A stretch of 54,760 nucleotides of DNA from Candidatus Kosakonia sp. 282A-S69 (GCF_029433855.1 NZ_JAROAU010000001.1:967379-1022138), one strand, 5' to 3'; shown: positions 46,141 through 54,760, counted from the stretch's first letter. The notes: a model not told the origin generated them from the sequence alone. Numbers and translations are program-made.

Positions 46141-47229
46141 TTACCGCGCGAAGGCCTCCACCTTCTCAAACGCCGCATAGAGCGTTTCGGCGGTAACGGC
46201 CACTGGCAGGGCATGAATTGATTCCACCGGTCGCAGAGTGTGGGCGATCACCTTATCCAGCTCGGCACGGTTATGAATATCCACCTCCAGCTCCGCAAGT
46301 GTGGTCGGCAGGTTGAAACGCTGATAGGCAGCAATAAGCTGCGCCAGCACCTCCTCCTGGCCGAGCAGGGCGCTCTGCACCAGAATGCCGTAAGCCACTT
46401 TCGTGCCGTGCAGAAACTTCTCCGTTTGCGGCAGCACCGTCAGCCCGTTATGCACCGCATGTGCCGCCGCCACGCGGGTATAGCGCTCGCCAAGCCCACC
46501 GACCATGCCGCCACCAGCAATAATCGCATCCACCACATCGCGAAATGCCTGCGTCACTTCCCCGCGCTGCCGATCGGCCAGCGCCGCTTCGCTGCTCTCC
46601 AGCAAGACATCGCGGATCGCCAGCGCGCCGTTGATGCCAAGGCGCACCGTTAGCGGCAACTTCTCCGGCTGCGGTGCCAGCACAACCGCTTCATACCACT
46701 TCGCCAGCGTATCGCCGATGCCCGCCAGCAGGTACTCCGCCGGGGCATTAAGGATAATCTGCGGCTCAACCAGCACCAGAAAGTTAGCGTCATCAAAGAT
46801 CTCAAAATGGAGCGCCTGACCGGCGTCGTTATACCAGACCGAAAGCGGCGTCCACGCCGCACAGGTAGCGGCGATGGTTGGAATCGCCACTACCGGCAAG
46901 CCGAGACGGCGCGCCACCGCTTTTGCCGTATCCAGCAGTGCGCCGCCACCCACACCGATCACCACGCTGCGATCCCTCCCCGCCTGCTGCGCCAGTTCCG
47001 CCACATCACTCTCGCTACAATGGCCTTTAAACAGCAGATGCGTGGCGCCGGGCGCATGAAATGCTTGTGGCAGATAGGGTTCTGCGGCGGCAAAGGCGCG
47101 CTCGCCGTAGATCCACACCGCGCGAGAAAGCTGCTCAGCGGAGAAAAAATCCTCCAGCCGCGCCAGGCTGCCGGGGTGGGAGTAGTAGTTGGCGGGGCCG
47201 GGTACAACGCGGATATCGGTGCTGCTCAT
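46141..47229 (-). CDS. hcxA: HcxA (YbdH), hydroxycarboxylate dehydrogenase
   Basis: This 362-residue iron/zinc alcohol dehydrogenase (GldA-like) matches E. coli YbdH, now HcxA, which reduces 2-oxo acids such as 2-oxobutanoate and 2-oxoglutarate with NADPH. The nucleotide motif GVGGGALLDTAKAVA is near 92-106, and metal-binding residues lie in HAVHNGLTVLPQTEKFLHGTKVAYG near 255-279. It is divergent from a sugar-type ABC importer. The intervening DNA carries a MetJ-box-like array near its start, compatible with a role in methionine-derived 2-oxo acid metabolism. Confidence 0.92.
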   Translation of the reverse strand: MSSTDIRVVPGPANYYSHPGSLARLEDFFSAEQLSRAVWIYGERAFAAAEPYLPQAFHAPGATHLLFKGHCSESDVAELAQQAGRDRSVVIGVGGGALLDTAKAVARRLGLPVVAIPTIAATCAAWTPLSVWYNDAGQALHFEIFDDANFLVLVEPQIILNAPAEYLLAGIGDTLAKWYEAVVLAPQPEKLPLTVRLGINGALAIRDVLLESSEAALADRQRGEVTQAFRDVVDAIIAGGGMVGGLGERYTRVAAAHAVHNGLTVLPQTEKFLHGTKVAYGILVQSALLGQEEVLAQLIAAYQRFNLPTTLAELEVDIHNRAELDKVIAHTLRPVESIHALPVAVTAETLYAAFEKVEAFAR

Positions 47230-47264
47230 ATGAGGTGTCCTTGTGTGTGATCGCTAACCCGATG

Positions 47265-47288
47265 TTATGTCTGGACATCCGGATGGCT
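47265..47288. promoter_or_regulatory. Candidate MetJ-box array between hcxA and the ABC importer
   Basis: Three consecutive 8-mers, TTATGTCT, GGACATCC and GGATGGCT, each match the MetJ consensus AGACGTCT at five of eight positions, in correct tandem register. They lie 36 bases before hcxA and about 100 bases before the importer. Weak matches alone prove little, but the register and the metJ-type array at mtnK/mtnA support it. Confidence 0.45.
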
Positions 47289-47391
47289 AATATCATTTCG
47301 CTTTAACTTATGCCTTTTCTGTCGTTGCCAGTCAAGCGAGGCTGTGAAAAATTCGCTAAATCAATCTATTAATCGCAGGTATTCACGCGCT

Positions 47392-48897
47392 ATGGGAAGC
47401 AACCTCCTCGAAATGCGTGGCATGCGCCTCGCCTTCGGCGGCTTCAACGCCCTGTCGAATGTCGATCTCACCTTGCGGGGCGGTTCAGTCCATGCTTTAA
47501 CCGGCGCAAATGGCGCAGGCAAATCGACTCTGATGGCGGTGTTGTGCGGCACCTATGACCATTACGAAGGGGAGATCGCCATTAACCATCAGGTGGTGTC
47601 GATCCGCTCCCCGCGCGATGCCAGGCAACTCGGCATTCACCTGGTGCAGCAGGAGGTGGACGTTGCGCTGGTGCCGGGGCTGAGCATCGCCGAGAACATC
47701 ATGCTGGATAAGCTGGCAGAGGGCGGACACCGTTTTCGCTGGGGCGAGATCCGCCGCCAGGCGCGCGAAGCGCTGGCGCAGCTCAATGTCGCGTTTGATG
47801 TCACCCGCGCCATCGACAGCTGCACGCTGGCGGAAAAACAGCACATTTTGCTGGCGCGGGCGCTCTCCCATCACTGCCGCTTTTTGATCCTCGATGAGCC
47901 AACCGCGCCGCTCGATCAGCATGAGAGCGAGCGCCTCTTCGCGGTGGTCAGACGCCTGCAACAGCAGGGGATTGGCGTGGTGTTTATCTCTCATCGCATT
48001 CATGAAGTGAAAGCGATTTGCGACACCCTGACGGTGCTGCGCGACGGCAGGCTGGTCGAGTCCGGGCCGATGACGGCGCTCAGCGGCGAAGAGATTGTCG
48101 AGAAGATGCTCGGCCATGAATTGAGCGATATCTACCCGCCCGCGCGCCCACCGCACAGCGATGAACTGCTGCTCAGCATTGATGGCCTGCACGATGAAGG
48201 GCTGCTGAAAGATATCTCACTGCGGCTGCGTAAAGGCGAAATTCTTGGCATTGCCGGCCTGGCGGGCGCGGGCAAAACCGAGCTGTGCAAAGCCCTCTTC
48301 GGGGCGAGCAAAAGCCGTATTACGCGCGGGGAGCTGAACCATCAGCCGTGGCGTCCGCGCGATCCGGCCGATTCGGTGACGCGCGGCATGGCGCTGGTGC
48401 CGGAAGAGCGGCGCAAAGAGGGGATCTTTATTGATGAGCCGGTCAGCATGAACCTCGCCGTCAGCGCCGATCGCACCTTTTCGCGCTGGGGGATCTTTGC
48501 CCATCACCAGGCGTGGCGCTGGGCGCAAGAGGTGATTGCCCGCGTCGGCGTGCGCGCCAGTGGGCCCGGTCAGGTGCTGCGCCGTCTCTCCGGCGGCAAT
48601 CAGCAGAAGGTGGCGATTGGCAAGTGGCTGCGCGGCCGGGCAAATGTGGTCATTTTTGACGAACCGACCAAAGGCGTTGATGTAAAGGCGAAAACTGACC
48701 TCTTTCAGCTGATCGATGGGCTGGCGCGGGAGGGCAAAGGCGTGATTTACGCGTCGGGTGAATTCGCCGAGCTGGTGGGTTTATGCGACCGGATTTGTGT
48801 GCTGTGGGATGGGCGCATTGTGGCAGAAGTGCAGGGCGAGGATGCCCGCGAAGAGACACTCCTTTACTATTCCACCGGAGGAACGGCCCGTGAGTAA
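47392..48897 (+). CDS. Sugar-type ABC importer ATPase (RbsA/XylG family)
   Basis: This protein of about 501 residues has two ATPase domains, as in ribose/xylose importers. Domain 1 has Walker A GANGAGKST near 37-45 and Walker B FLILDEPTAPLD near 162; domain 2 has GLAGAGKTELCKALFG near 286, LSGGNQQKVAIGKWL near 400, and IFDEPTKGVD near 421. The first domain has CTLAEKQHILLARAL where LSVGQ-type signature motifs normally are. The start is uncertain: ATG 47392 gives the family length, while GTG 47344 and ATG 47413 are alternatives, none with a good site. It leads the importer operon and overlaps the permease by eight bases. Confidence 0.9.
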   Translation: MGSNLLEMRGMRLAFGGFNALSNVDLTLRGGSVHALTGANGAGKSTLMAVLCGTYDHYEGEIAINHQVVSIRSPRDARQLGIHLVQQEVDVALVPGLSIAENIMLDKLAEGGHRFRWGEIRRQAREALAQLNVAFDVTRAIDSCTLAEKQHILLARALSHHCRFLILDEPTAPLDQHESERLFAVVRRLQQQGIGVVFISHRIHEVKAICDTLTVLRDGRLVESGPMTALSGEEIVEKMLGHELSDIYPPARPPHSDELLLSIDGLHDEGLLKDISLRLRKGEILGIAGLAGAGKTELCKALFGASKSRITRGELNHQPWRPRDPADSVTRGMALVPEERRKEGIFIDEPVSMNLAVSADRTFSRWGIFAHHQAWRWAQEVIARVGVRASGPGQVLRRLSGGNQQKVAIGKWLRGRANVVIFDEPTKGVDVKAKTDLFQLIDGLAREGKGVIYASGEFAELVGLCDRICVLWDGRIVAEVQGEDAREETLLYYSTGGTARE

Positions 48898-49885
48898 GGC
48901 CCTTTCAGTCAGTGCGGCGGCATCCCCGCGGCAGCAATTTTTCGATTTCCTTTATAAGTGGGGCATGTTGCTTACCGTAGTGGCGCTGGTCGCCATTTTT
49001 GGCATCGCCTCGGACAACTTCCTCGATCCCAATAACATCATCAATATCCTGCGATCGATCGCCATCGTCACGGTGATTGCCGTCGGCGTCTCGATCTCAC
49101 TGACCATCGGCGGGTTTGATCTCTCAGTCGGCTCCACCGCATCGCTGGCCAACGCACTGGTGATCTCGCTCTTTGTCTGGCACGGCTTTGGCACGACGGA
49201 GGCGATCCTCGTAACGCTGGCGCTCTGTACGCTGGTCGGCCTGTTTAACGCTTTTCTGATTGTGGTGCTGCGTATTCCCGACATGCTGGCGACGCTCGGT
49301 AGCCTGTTTGTCATTCAGGGCGTGGCGATGACCTACAGCTACGGCGGGTCGATTACTGAAAACATGGTGCTGCCGAGCGGCGATATGGCGGAAGGCACCA
49401 TTCCGGCGGCGTTTTCGCTGCTCGGCCAGGTGCCGACTATCGTCATCATTATGCTGGTGGTTACCGTCGTTGCGCAGCTTGGCCTGTCGCTGACCACCCA
49501 TGGCCGCCGGATGTACGCCATCGGCGGGAACCCGGAAGCGGCGCGCCTCTCCGGCATTCGCACCACGCGCTACAAAGTGGCGGCATATGTGATTGCCTCA
49601 CTGCTGGCCGGGCTTGGCGGGATTCTGCTCGCCTCGCGGATTGGCTCCTCGCAGGTGAACGCCGGCGGCGGGTATTTGATGGATGCGGTCGCTGCGGCGT
49701 GGATCGGCTTCTCGCTGGCGGGCTCGGGCAAACCGAACGCGCTCGGCACGCTGGTCGGGGCGGCGATCCTCGGCGTGCTCTCTAACGGGCTGGTGATGCT
49801 GTCGGTGCCCTATTACGCCATGGACATTATTAAGGGGCTGGTGCTGGCCGGTGCCCTTGCGTTGACTTACTTCCAGCGTCGTTAA
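48890..49885 (+). CDS. Sugar-type ABC importer permease (RbsC family)
   Basis: This 331-residue permease has eight to ten membrane segments and the family signatures SIAIVTVIAVGVSISLTIGGFDLSVGS near 57-83 and GGNPEAARLSGI near 206-217. GTG 48890, with GGAGGAAC upstream, overlaps the end of the ATPase gene, giving tight coupling. The substrate is unknown. Context with mtnK and mtnA suggests methylthioribose or a similar pentose derivative. Confidence 0.93.
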   Translation: MSKALSVSAAASPRQQFFDFLYKWGMLLTVVALVAIFGIASDNFLDPNNIINILRSIAIVTVIAVGVSISLTIGGFDLSVGSTASLANALVISLFVWHGFGTTEAILVTLALCTLVGLFNAFLIVVLRIPDMLATLGSLFVIQGVAMTYSYGGSITENMVLPSGDMAEGTIPAAFSLLGQVPTIVIIMLVVTVVAQLGLSLTTHGRRMYAIGGNPEAARLSGIRTTRYKVAAYVIASLLAGLGGILLASRIGSSQVNAGGGYLMDAVAAAWIGFSLAGSGKPNALGTLVGAAILGVLSNGLVMLSVPYYAMDIIKGLVLAGALALTYFQRR

Positions 49886-49904
49886 CTTTCAGGGGAAAAC
49901 AGAG

Positions 49905-50969
49905 ATGAAAAAAATGGCACTTTCACTGCTGGCGCTGGGATGGCTGAACGCGCTGCCGGGCCATGCCGCCACGCCTGCGCCAGTTCCGGAGGCGATTGCT
50001 AACCATAACGGCCCGGTGCGTATTGCGCTGATCCGCAACCTCGGCTCTGATGACAACACCACCCAGTTTGTCGCCGGTGCCTTGCAGCAGGGTAAAAAGC
50101 TCGGCTTTAAGATCAGTACCTTTTTAAGCAATGGCGACGACGCCAAATTCCAGGACTTCGTTAACCAGGCGATCAGCCAGAAGTACGACGGCATTATTCT
50201 TTCGCAGGGGCGCGATCCCTACTCGACGGATCTGATCAAAAAAGCGGTTGCCGCCGGCATCAAAGTGGCGGTGTTTGATACCGCCGTTCAGGGTGAGATC
50301 CCGGGCGTTACCGTGACGCAGCAGGATGACGCCTCGCTGACCAAACTCTCTTTCGGCGAACTGGTGAAAGATTTCAACGGCAAAGCCAACATTATCAAGC
50401 TGTGGGTCGCCGGTTTCCCGCCGATGGAGCGCCGCCAGGCGGCCTATGCCGAACTGCTGAAAGCCAACCCTGGCATCAAAGAGCTGGAGTCGATCGGTGC
50501 CGTTTCATCCGATGTGCAGGGCGACACCGCCAACAAAGTGGGCGCAGTGCTGGCGAAATACCCGAAAGGGCAGATTGATGCCATCTGGGGCACCTGGGAT
50601 GCCTTCAGCCAGGGGGCCTATAAGGCGCTGAAAGAGAATGGCCGCACTGAGATCAAGCTCTATAGCATTGATGTCTCGAACCAGGATCTGCAACTGATGC
50701 GCGAAGCGGGCAGCCCGTGGAAAGTGAGCGTGGCGGTGGACCCGAAACTGATTGGTGCCACCAATGTGCGCCTGATTGCCAATAAAATTGCCGGAGAACC
50801 GACGCCTGCGACCTACGATTTTAAAGCCGCCGCCATTCCGCAGGCGCTGCTCGCCAGCCAGCCTGGCGCGGTGAATGTGGCGACGCTTGGCAAAATCATT
50901 CCCGGCTGGGGCCAGACGCAGGACTTTATCGCGCCGTGGTTTGCGACGCTGGAAGCGAAGAGCAAGTAG
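49905..50969 (+). CDS. Periplasmic sugar-type binding protein (Peripla_BP_4)
   Basis: This 354-residue protein starts with a signal peptide (1-22, ending GHAAT) and folds as a ribose-type binding protein: RIALIRNLGSDDNTTQFVAGALQQGKKLGF near 38-67, QKYDGIILSQG near 97, and AAGIKVAVFDTAV near 117. Aromatic and charged residues in the second lobe (LWVAGFPPMERRQ, IWGTWDAFSQGA) could shape a pocket for a hydrophobic substituent such as a methylthio group, but this is a guess. A REP element lies between it and the next gene. Confidence 0.93.
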   Translation: MKKMALSLLALGWLNALPGHAATPAPVPEAIANHNGPVRIALIRNLGSDDNTTQFVAGALQQGKKLGFKISTFLSNGDDAKFQDFVNQAISQKYDGIILSQGRDPYSTDLIKKAVAAGIKVAVFDTAVQGEIPGVTVTQQDDASLTKLSFGELVKDFNGKANIIKLWVAGFPPMERRQAAYAELLKANPGIKELESIGAVSSDVQGDTANKVGAVLAKYPKGQIDAIWGTWDAFSQGAYKALKENGRTEIKLYSIDVSNQDLQLMREAGSPWKVSVAVDPKLIGATNVRLIANKIAGEPTPATYDFKAAAIPQALLASQPGAVNVATLGKIIPGWGQTQDFIAPWFATLEAKSK

Positions 50970-50990
50970 TTTGCAAAACGAGCCGGTTTT

Positions 50991-51024
50991 GTCGGCCGGA
51001 TAAGGCAACGCCGCCATCCGGCAG
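50991..51024. repeat. Single REP inside the importer operon
   Basis: One REP unit (GCCGGATAAGGC ... GCCATCCGGC) lies in the 82-base gap between the binding-protein gene and the LVIVD gene. In an operon such a REP often marks the end of the more abundant upstream mRNA. Confidence 0.85.
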
Positions 51025-51051
51025 TGCGCCGACCTTTAATAAGGATAAATC

Positions 51052-52296
51052 ATGGCAACTGAACTTCCACGCCCGGACTACAGCCGCAATATGCGGCTTA
51101 TTGGCCACAGCGATCAGGGTGGGCGCCCGGACGGCGTACAGCTCATGGTGCACCGCGGCTTTGCCTATATCGGGCATATGGTGTCGCAAGGCTTCTCTAT
51201 TGTGGATATTCGCGATCCGAAGAAGCCGAAACCCGCGGGCTTTATCGCCGCGCCGCCCGGCACCTGGAATGTGCACCTACAAGCTCACGACGATCTGCTG
51301 CTGGTGATCAACGCCCGCGATCTCTTTGCCGACGCCCGCTTTGCCGATGAAAAGGTCTACTACACCCGCCCGGTCGGCGAAACGGTAAGCGATGTGCAGG
51401 AGAGGGGCTGGAGCGCCGGGCTGCGTATTTTCGATATCTCCACGCCGGATAAGCCGCGTGAAATCAGCTTCCTGTCGCTTGATGGTATTGGCATTCACCG
51501 TATCTGGTACGTGGGTGGGCGCTGGGCCTATGTCTCTGCATTGATCGACGGTTTTACCGATTACATCTTCCTGACTATCGATCTTAACGACCCGCGCAAA
51601 CCTGAGGTAGCCGGGCGCTGGTGGCTGCCGGGCATGAACCAGGCCGCAGGTGAAACGCCGGGCTGGGAAGAGGGCAAACGTTATGCGCTGCACCACGCGA
51701 TTATTGCCGGTGATACCGCTTACGGCAGCTGGCGCGACGGCGGCCTGACGCTGCTGGATGTGAAGGATCGCACCCAGCCGACGCTTATCAGCCACCGGAA
51801 CTGGAGCCCACCGTTTGGCGGCGGCACCCATACCGCGCTGCCGCTGCCGGATCGCGATCTGCTGGTGGTGCTGGATGAAGCGGTGCTGGACAATCAGGAG
51901 GATGGCGAGAAGCTGATCTGGCTGTTCGATATTCGCGAGCCCTCCAACCCGGTCAGCATCGCCACCTTCCCCCAGCCGGATGAGATCGATTATGTGGCGA
52001 AAGGGGCGCACTTCGGGCCGCACAACCTGCATGAGAACCGCCCCGGCAGCTTTATCAGCTCAACGCTGATTTTCGCCACCTACCAGAACGCTGGCGTACG
52101 CGCCTACGATATCTCTGACCCCTATCGCCCGGTTGAAACCGGTGCGCTGGTGCCTGCTGCGCCAGAGAAAATGATGGATACCCGCCCCGGTCGACCGCGG
52201 GTGATCCAGTCCTGCGATCTGTTTGTTGATGCGCAGGGGATCATCTACAGCACCGACTACAACGGCGGGTTATCGATTATTGAGTATCTGGGGTAA
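51052..52296 (+). CDS. LVIVD-repeat seven-bladed beta-propeller protein
   Basis: This 414-residue protein lacks a signal peptide and should be cytosolic. Seven repeats end with similar strands: FSIVDIRDPKKP (48-59), LRIFDISTPDKP (124-135), LTIDLNDPRKP (174-184), LTLLDVKDRTQP (232-243), IWLFDIREPSNP (289-300), VRAYDISDPYRP (349-360) and LSIIEYLG (407-414). A polar residue recurs at the same place in each blade: Gln30, His75, His149, His214, His260, His324/327, Cys388. This is consistent with a metal or active site in the central channel. LVIVD proteins have no agreed function. It follows the importer and faces mtnK, so a step in processing the imported compound is possible. Confidence 0.85.
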   Translation: MATELPRPDYSRNMRLIGHSDQGGRPDGVQLMVHRGFAYIGHMVSQGFSIVDIRDPKKPKPAGFIAAPPGTWNVHLQAHDDLLLVINARDLFADARFADEKVYYTRPVGETVSDVQERGWSAGLRIFDISTPDKPREISFLSLDGIGIHRIWYVGGRWAYVSALIDGFTDYIFLTIDLNDPRKPEVAGRWWLPGMNQAAGETPGWEEGKRYALHHAIIAGDTAYGSWRDGGLTLLDVKDRTQPTLISHRNWSPPFGGGTHTALPLPDRDLLVVLDEAVLDNQEDGEKLIWLFDIREPSNPVSIATFPQPDEIDYVAKGAHFGPHNLHENRPGSFISSTLIFATYQNAGVRAYDISDPYRPVETGALVPAAPEKMMDTRPGRPRVIQSCDLFVDAQGIIYSTDYNGGLSIIEYLG

Positions 52297-52297
52297 G

Positions 52298-52322
52298 CGA
52301 AGCGCCGGAGGGCGCTTCGTTA
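52298..52322. terminator. Stem-loop between LVIVD gene and mtnK
   Basis: Perfect arms CGAAGCGCC (52298-52306) and GGCGCTTCG (52311-52319), loop GGAG, followed by TTATCT. It lies between two convergent genes. Confidence 0.65.
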
Positions 52323-52328
52323 TCTGGC

Positions 52329-53528
52329 TTATGAGTATTGCCGCACGCGGGCAATTAACTCATCGACGCTATCAATGCGATCGGCAATCACAATCAGCGC
52401 TTTGCCAAGTGAAATGGCATGGCGCAGGCAGGCGTGGCGCATCTCATCATCTTTAATGGTGTCGATATCCGCCACGTGCGACAGGCCGACAGTGCGGCGA
52501 ATAAGCTCAGTGCCGCAAAAACCGATCGCATCGATCCACACTTTTTTCAGGAACGCCGAGGCGTAGCCCGGCTGCGCCAGCGCCGCATCCTGCGTTTTCT
52601 CTGTGGCCAGCGCCTGGAAGCGCTCGGCAAACGTCGTCCACAGGGTCTGAATATCGATCAGCCGCTGTTCGCGTGCCGCCGCCGCATCGCGAATACCGAG
52701 GTGGCCCGGCAGGCCGCAGTAGTTGAGCAGCAGGTTGCCGATGGCGGTGCCGATATCAAAGCCAATCGGGCCGAAATAGCCGAACTCGGCGTCAATGGCT
52801 TTCAGGCTGCCGTCGGCGACAAAGATCGAGCCGCTGTGAATATCGCCATGCAGCAACGCTTCAGCATGGGAGAAGAATCGGTGCTTCAGCGACGCGACGG
52901 CCAGTTTCAGCTGCGCGTCATCGCGCAGGGCGGCGACATCCGTTTCCAGCTCGGCCGGGTAGTTATTGCGCTCGTGGATCTGGTAGGGATCGTTGAAGAA
53001 GAGATCTTCGGTGATCTCACACATCGCCGGGTTAAGAAATTTCGCCACCTGCGCTTTTTTCACCTGTGGGTTGAGGTAAAAATCGCTGGTATGAAACAGC
53101 GTCTGCGCCAGGTATTCACCTAACTGCGACGCCGCCTGCGGATAATAGATGTTGCGAATGAGTTCGCCGCGCCAGATGTGGTGATCGGAGAGATCTTCCA
53201 TCACCATCACCGCCAGCTCCGGGTCGAAATGGAGAATATTGACGGTGTGCTGCGGGCAGTGCTGATAGTGTTCGACCAGCGTTTGCGCTTCGAGGCGCGC
53301 GCGATCGAGCGTCAGCGGCCAGGATTCACCAACGCAGCGCACATAGGGCAGCGCCTGTTTAACGATGACGCGGCTGGTGCCGCTGCGGTCGAAAATTTTG
53401 AATACCAGATTGAGGTTACCGTCGCCCACTTCCTGCGCGTCAACCAGTTCGCCGGGATCGCGAAGACCGCCAAATTGTTGTGCATACGCCACGGCATCAC
53501 GGGCGGAAAAGGTACGGTATTGCGACAT
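52329..53528 (-). CDS. mtnK: MtnK, S-methyl-5-thioribose kinase
   Basis: This 399-residue kinase phosphorylates methylthioribose, the product of MTA/SAH nucleosidase, at position 1 for methionine salvage. The length equals the Klebsiella enzyme. The phosphotransferase motifs are clear: the catalytic loop [14 protein letters not shown] near 229-242 and the metal-binding [18 protein letters not shown] near 251-268, with the N-terminal [11 protein letters not shown] glycine loop near 36-46. ATG 53528 fits the family N-terminus; the frame is open 29 codons further. It is divergent from mtnA, sharing a MetJ-type operator. Confidence 0.97.
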   Translation of the reverse strand: MSQYRTFSARDAVAYAQQFGGLRDPGELVDAQEVGDGNLNLVFKIFDRSGTSRVIVKQALPYVRCVGESWPLTLDRARLEAQTLVEHYQHCPQHTVNILHFDPELAVMVMEDLSDHHIWRGELIRNIYYPQAASQLGEYLAQTLFHTSDFYLNPQVKKAQVAKFLNPAMCEITEDLFFNDPYQIHERNNYPAELETDVAALRDDAQLKLAVASLKHRFFSHAEALLHGDIHSGSIFVADGSLKAIDAEFGYFGPIGFDIGTAIGNLLLNYCGLPGHLGIRDAAAAREQRLIDIQTLWTTFAERFQALATEKTQDAALAQPGYASAFLKKVWIDAIGFCGTELIRRTVGLSHVADIDTIKDDEMRHACLRHAISLGKALIVIADRIDSVDELIARVRQYS

Positions 53529-53554
53529 TGCCTCGATCCTCTTTTTGCGATTTA

Positions 53555-53578
53555 AGCCATTTAGACGTCTATACATCC
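53555..53578. promoter_or_regulatory. MetJ operator between mtnK and mtnA
   Basis: AGACGTCT at 53563-53570 is a perfect MetJ box. ATACATCC follows in tandem (5 of 8), and AGCCATTT precedes it (5 of 8). MetJ binds at least two adjacent 8-mers, so this is a good operator for repression by S-adenosylmethionine of both divergent genes. Confidence 0.85.
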
Positions 53579-53630
53579 GCTTTGCATCCTGACACAATAC
53601 GCCACAATAACGCAACAGGGATTTAACGAT

Positions 53631-54647
53631 ATGCCGTCATTACAGACCACCAGCCTGCGCATCGCCGAAAATCGTTTATTTATTCTCGACCAACAGGCGT
53701 TACCGCAGGAGAAACGCTGGCTCGCTGCCGATTCGGTAGAGGCGCTTGTCGGCCATATTCACGCGCTGCGCGTGCGCGGTGCACCGCTGATCGGCCTCTC
53801 TGCCAGCCTGCTGCTGGCGCTGCTGGCCGCGCACGGTGAGAGTCGTGAACAGCTGGCGCAGGCGCTGGAGACCCTGCGCGCGGCGCGCCCGACGGCGGTG
53901 AATCTGATGAACAATCTCGACCGCATGAAGCAGGCGCTGGTGCAGGAGAGGTACGCCGATGCGCTGATGGCAGAAGCGCTGCGGCTGGTGGAAGAGGATA
54001 AACAGCTCTGCGACAACATCGCCCGCGCGGGGGCAGCGCGGGTTACACCCGGCAGCCGTATCCTGACCCACTGCAACACCGGCGGGCTGGCAACGGCGGG
54101 CGTCGGGACGGCGCTCGGCGTGATTGCGCACGCCCACCGGCAGGGCAATATCCTCAATGTGTGGGTGGATGAGACACGCCCGCTGTTACAGGGCGGTCGG
54201 CTTACCGCCTGGGAGCTGGGCGAACTCGGCGTGCCCTATCAGCTGATTACCGATTCGATGGCCGCCAGCCTGATGGCGAAAGGGGAGGTGGATGCGGTGT
54301 GGGTCGGCGCGGACAGGATTGCGGCGAATGGTGATGTGGCGAACAAGATCGGCACCTACTCGCTGGCGGTGCTGGCGAAATTCCACAACGTGCCGTTTTA
54401 TGTCGCCGCGCCGCAAACCACCCTCGATCCCCACTGCCCGAACGGGGAGGCGATCCCGATTGAGCAGCGTGCCGCCGCGGAGGTGACCGGCGTGGCGGGG
54501 AGTTTTGGCGCGGTGCAGTGGGCTCCGGAAGATGCGCAGGTCTATAACCCGGCGTTTGATGTTACGCCCGCCGCGCTTATCAGCGGGTGGGTGCTCGATA
54601 GCGGCGTGGTAACGCAGGCCGCGGATCTTTTTCCGCGTAGTGCATAA
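53631..54647 (+). CDS. mtnA: MtnA, methylthioribose-1-phosphate isomerase
   Basis: This 338-residue isomerase converts methylthioribose-1-phosphate to methylthioribulose-1-phosphate. It belongs to the eIF2B-like family. The signature parts are RVRGAPLIG near 48-56, the catalytic Cys in [20 protein letters not shown] near 143-162, and the catalytic Asp in [23 protein letters not shown] near 224-246. It starts at ATG 53631 and is divergent from mtnK. The later salvage genes mtnB, C, D and E are not in the window and may lie beyond its right edge or elsewhere. Confidence 0.97.
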   Translation: MPSLQTTSLRIAENRLFILDQQALPQEKRWLAADSVEALVGHIHALRVRGAPLIGLSASLLLALLAAHGESREQLAQALETLRAARPTAVNLMNNLDRMKQALVQERYADALMAEALRLVEEDKQLCDNIARAGAARVTPGSRILTHCNTGGLATAGVGTALGVIAHAHRQGNILNVWVDETRPLLQGGRLTAWELGELGVPYQLITDSMAASLMAKGEVDAVWVGADRIAANGDVANKIGTYSLAVLAKFHNVPFYVAAPQTTLDPHCPNGEAIPIEQRAAAEVTGVAGSFGAVQWAPEDAQVYNPAFDVTPAALISGWVLDSGVVTQAADLFPRSA

Positions 54648-54651
54648 AACG

Positions 54652-54760
54652 TTGCCGGATGGCGCTGGCGCTTATCCGGCCTACGGGCGGGGGGCCGCTG
54701 AAACCCCATTGCCGGATGGCGGCCAAGCCTTATCCGGCCTACGGGCGGGGAGCCGCTGAA
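54652..54760. repeat. Tandem BIME after mtnA, 57-base period
   Basis: Two nearly identical 57-base units (from 54652 and from 54709) each contain TTGCCGGATGGCG, TTATCCGGCCTACGGGCGGG and GCCGCTGAA. The array runs to the window edge and may continue. Confidence 0.85.

Noticed and set aside
54652-54760. Possible CRISPR or minisatellite at the right edge
   Set aside because: Two 57-base units built from REP palindromes fit a tandem BIME.

Overview
The window reads as chromosomal DNA of a member of the Enterobacteriaceae, probably from the Kosakonia/Enterobacter/Klebsiella neighbourhood. The gene order ybcJ-folD, fimbrial cluster, fimZ/fimY, argU, enterobactin locus, cstA-ybdD, hcxA (ybdH) is the E. 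coli/Salmonella backbone. REP/BIME palindromes of the enteric type sit between many genes. The genus cannot be fixed from the sequence alone; remnants of a pectin-degradation locus and an aryl-beta-glucoside-type PTS hint at a plant- or soil-associated ancestry.

Left part (1-9.5 kb): ybcJ and folD, then a five-gene chaperone-usher fimbrial operon (major subunit, chaperone, usher, tip adhesin, minor subunit). Salmonella-type regulators FimZ and FimY lie on the opposite strand, followed by tRNA-Arg(UCU) (argU/fimU). No integrase follows the tRNA in this window.

Middle-left (9.5-22.3 kb) is an accessory region. It holds an Hsp20 chaperone, a small zinc-ribbon protein, a possible sRNA, and a small unknown gene. 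A GH1 phospho-beta-glucosidase/PTS permease operon follows, with a very strong terminator in its leader and no linked antiterminator gene. Next come an H-NS paralogue beside that operon, an Old Yellow Enzyme homologue, a scar joining broken kdgM (oligogalacturonate porin) to a broken pectate-lyase gene, a Gate-domain membrane protein, a YoaK-like 32-residue membrane peptide, a winged-helix regulator and an EAL-HDOD protein.

Middle (22.3-40.6 kb): a complete set of enterobactin synthesis, export, uptake and hydrolysis genes except entD. The order is fepA < > fes-ybdZ-entF, then fepC-fepG-fepD < > entS, then fepB < > entCEBA-entH, with Fur-box-like sequences in each divergent promoter. fepE is absent between entF and fepC.

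Right part (40.6-54.8 kb): cstA-ybdD peptide/pyruvate transport, a divergent SDR/TetR pair with an obvious palindromic operator, a Fic-domain AMP-transferase candidate with repeated operator-like motifs, and hcxA. The last block is the most interesting. A ribose-type ABC importer and a seven-bladed LVIVD beta-propeller protein are followed by divergent mtnK and mtnA (methylthioribose salvage). MetJ-box-like arrays lie in front of both the importer and the mtnK/mtnA pair, suggesting a methionine-repressed uptake and salvage unit for methylthioribose or a related compound.
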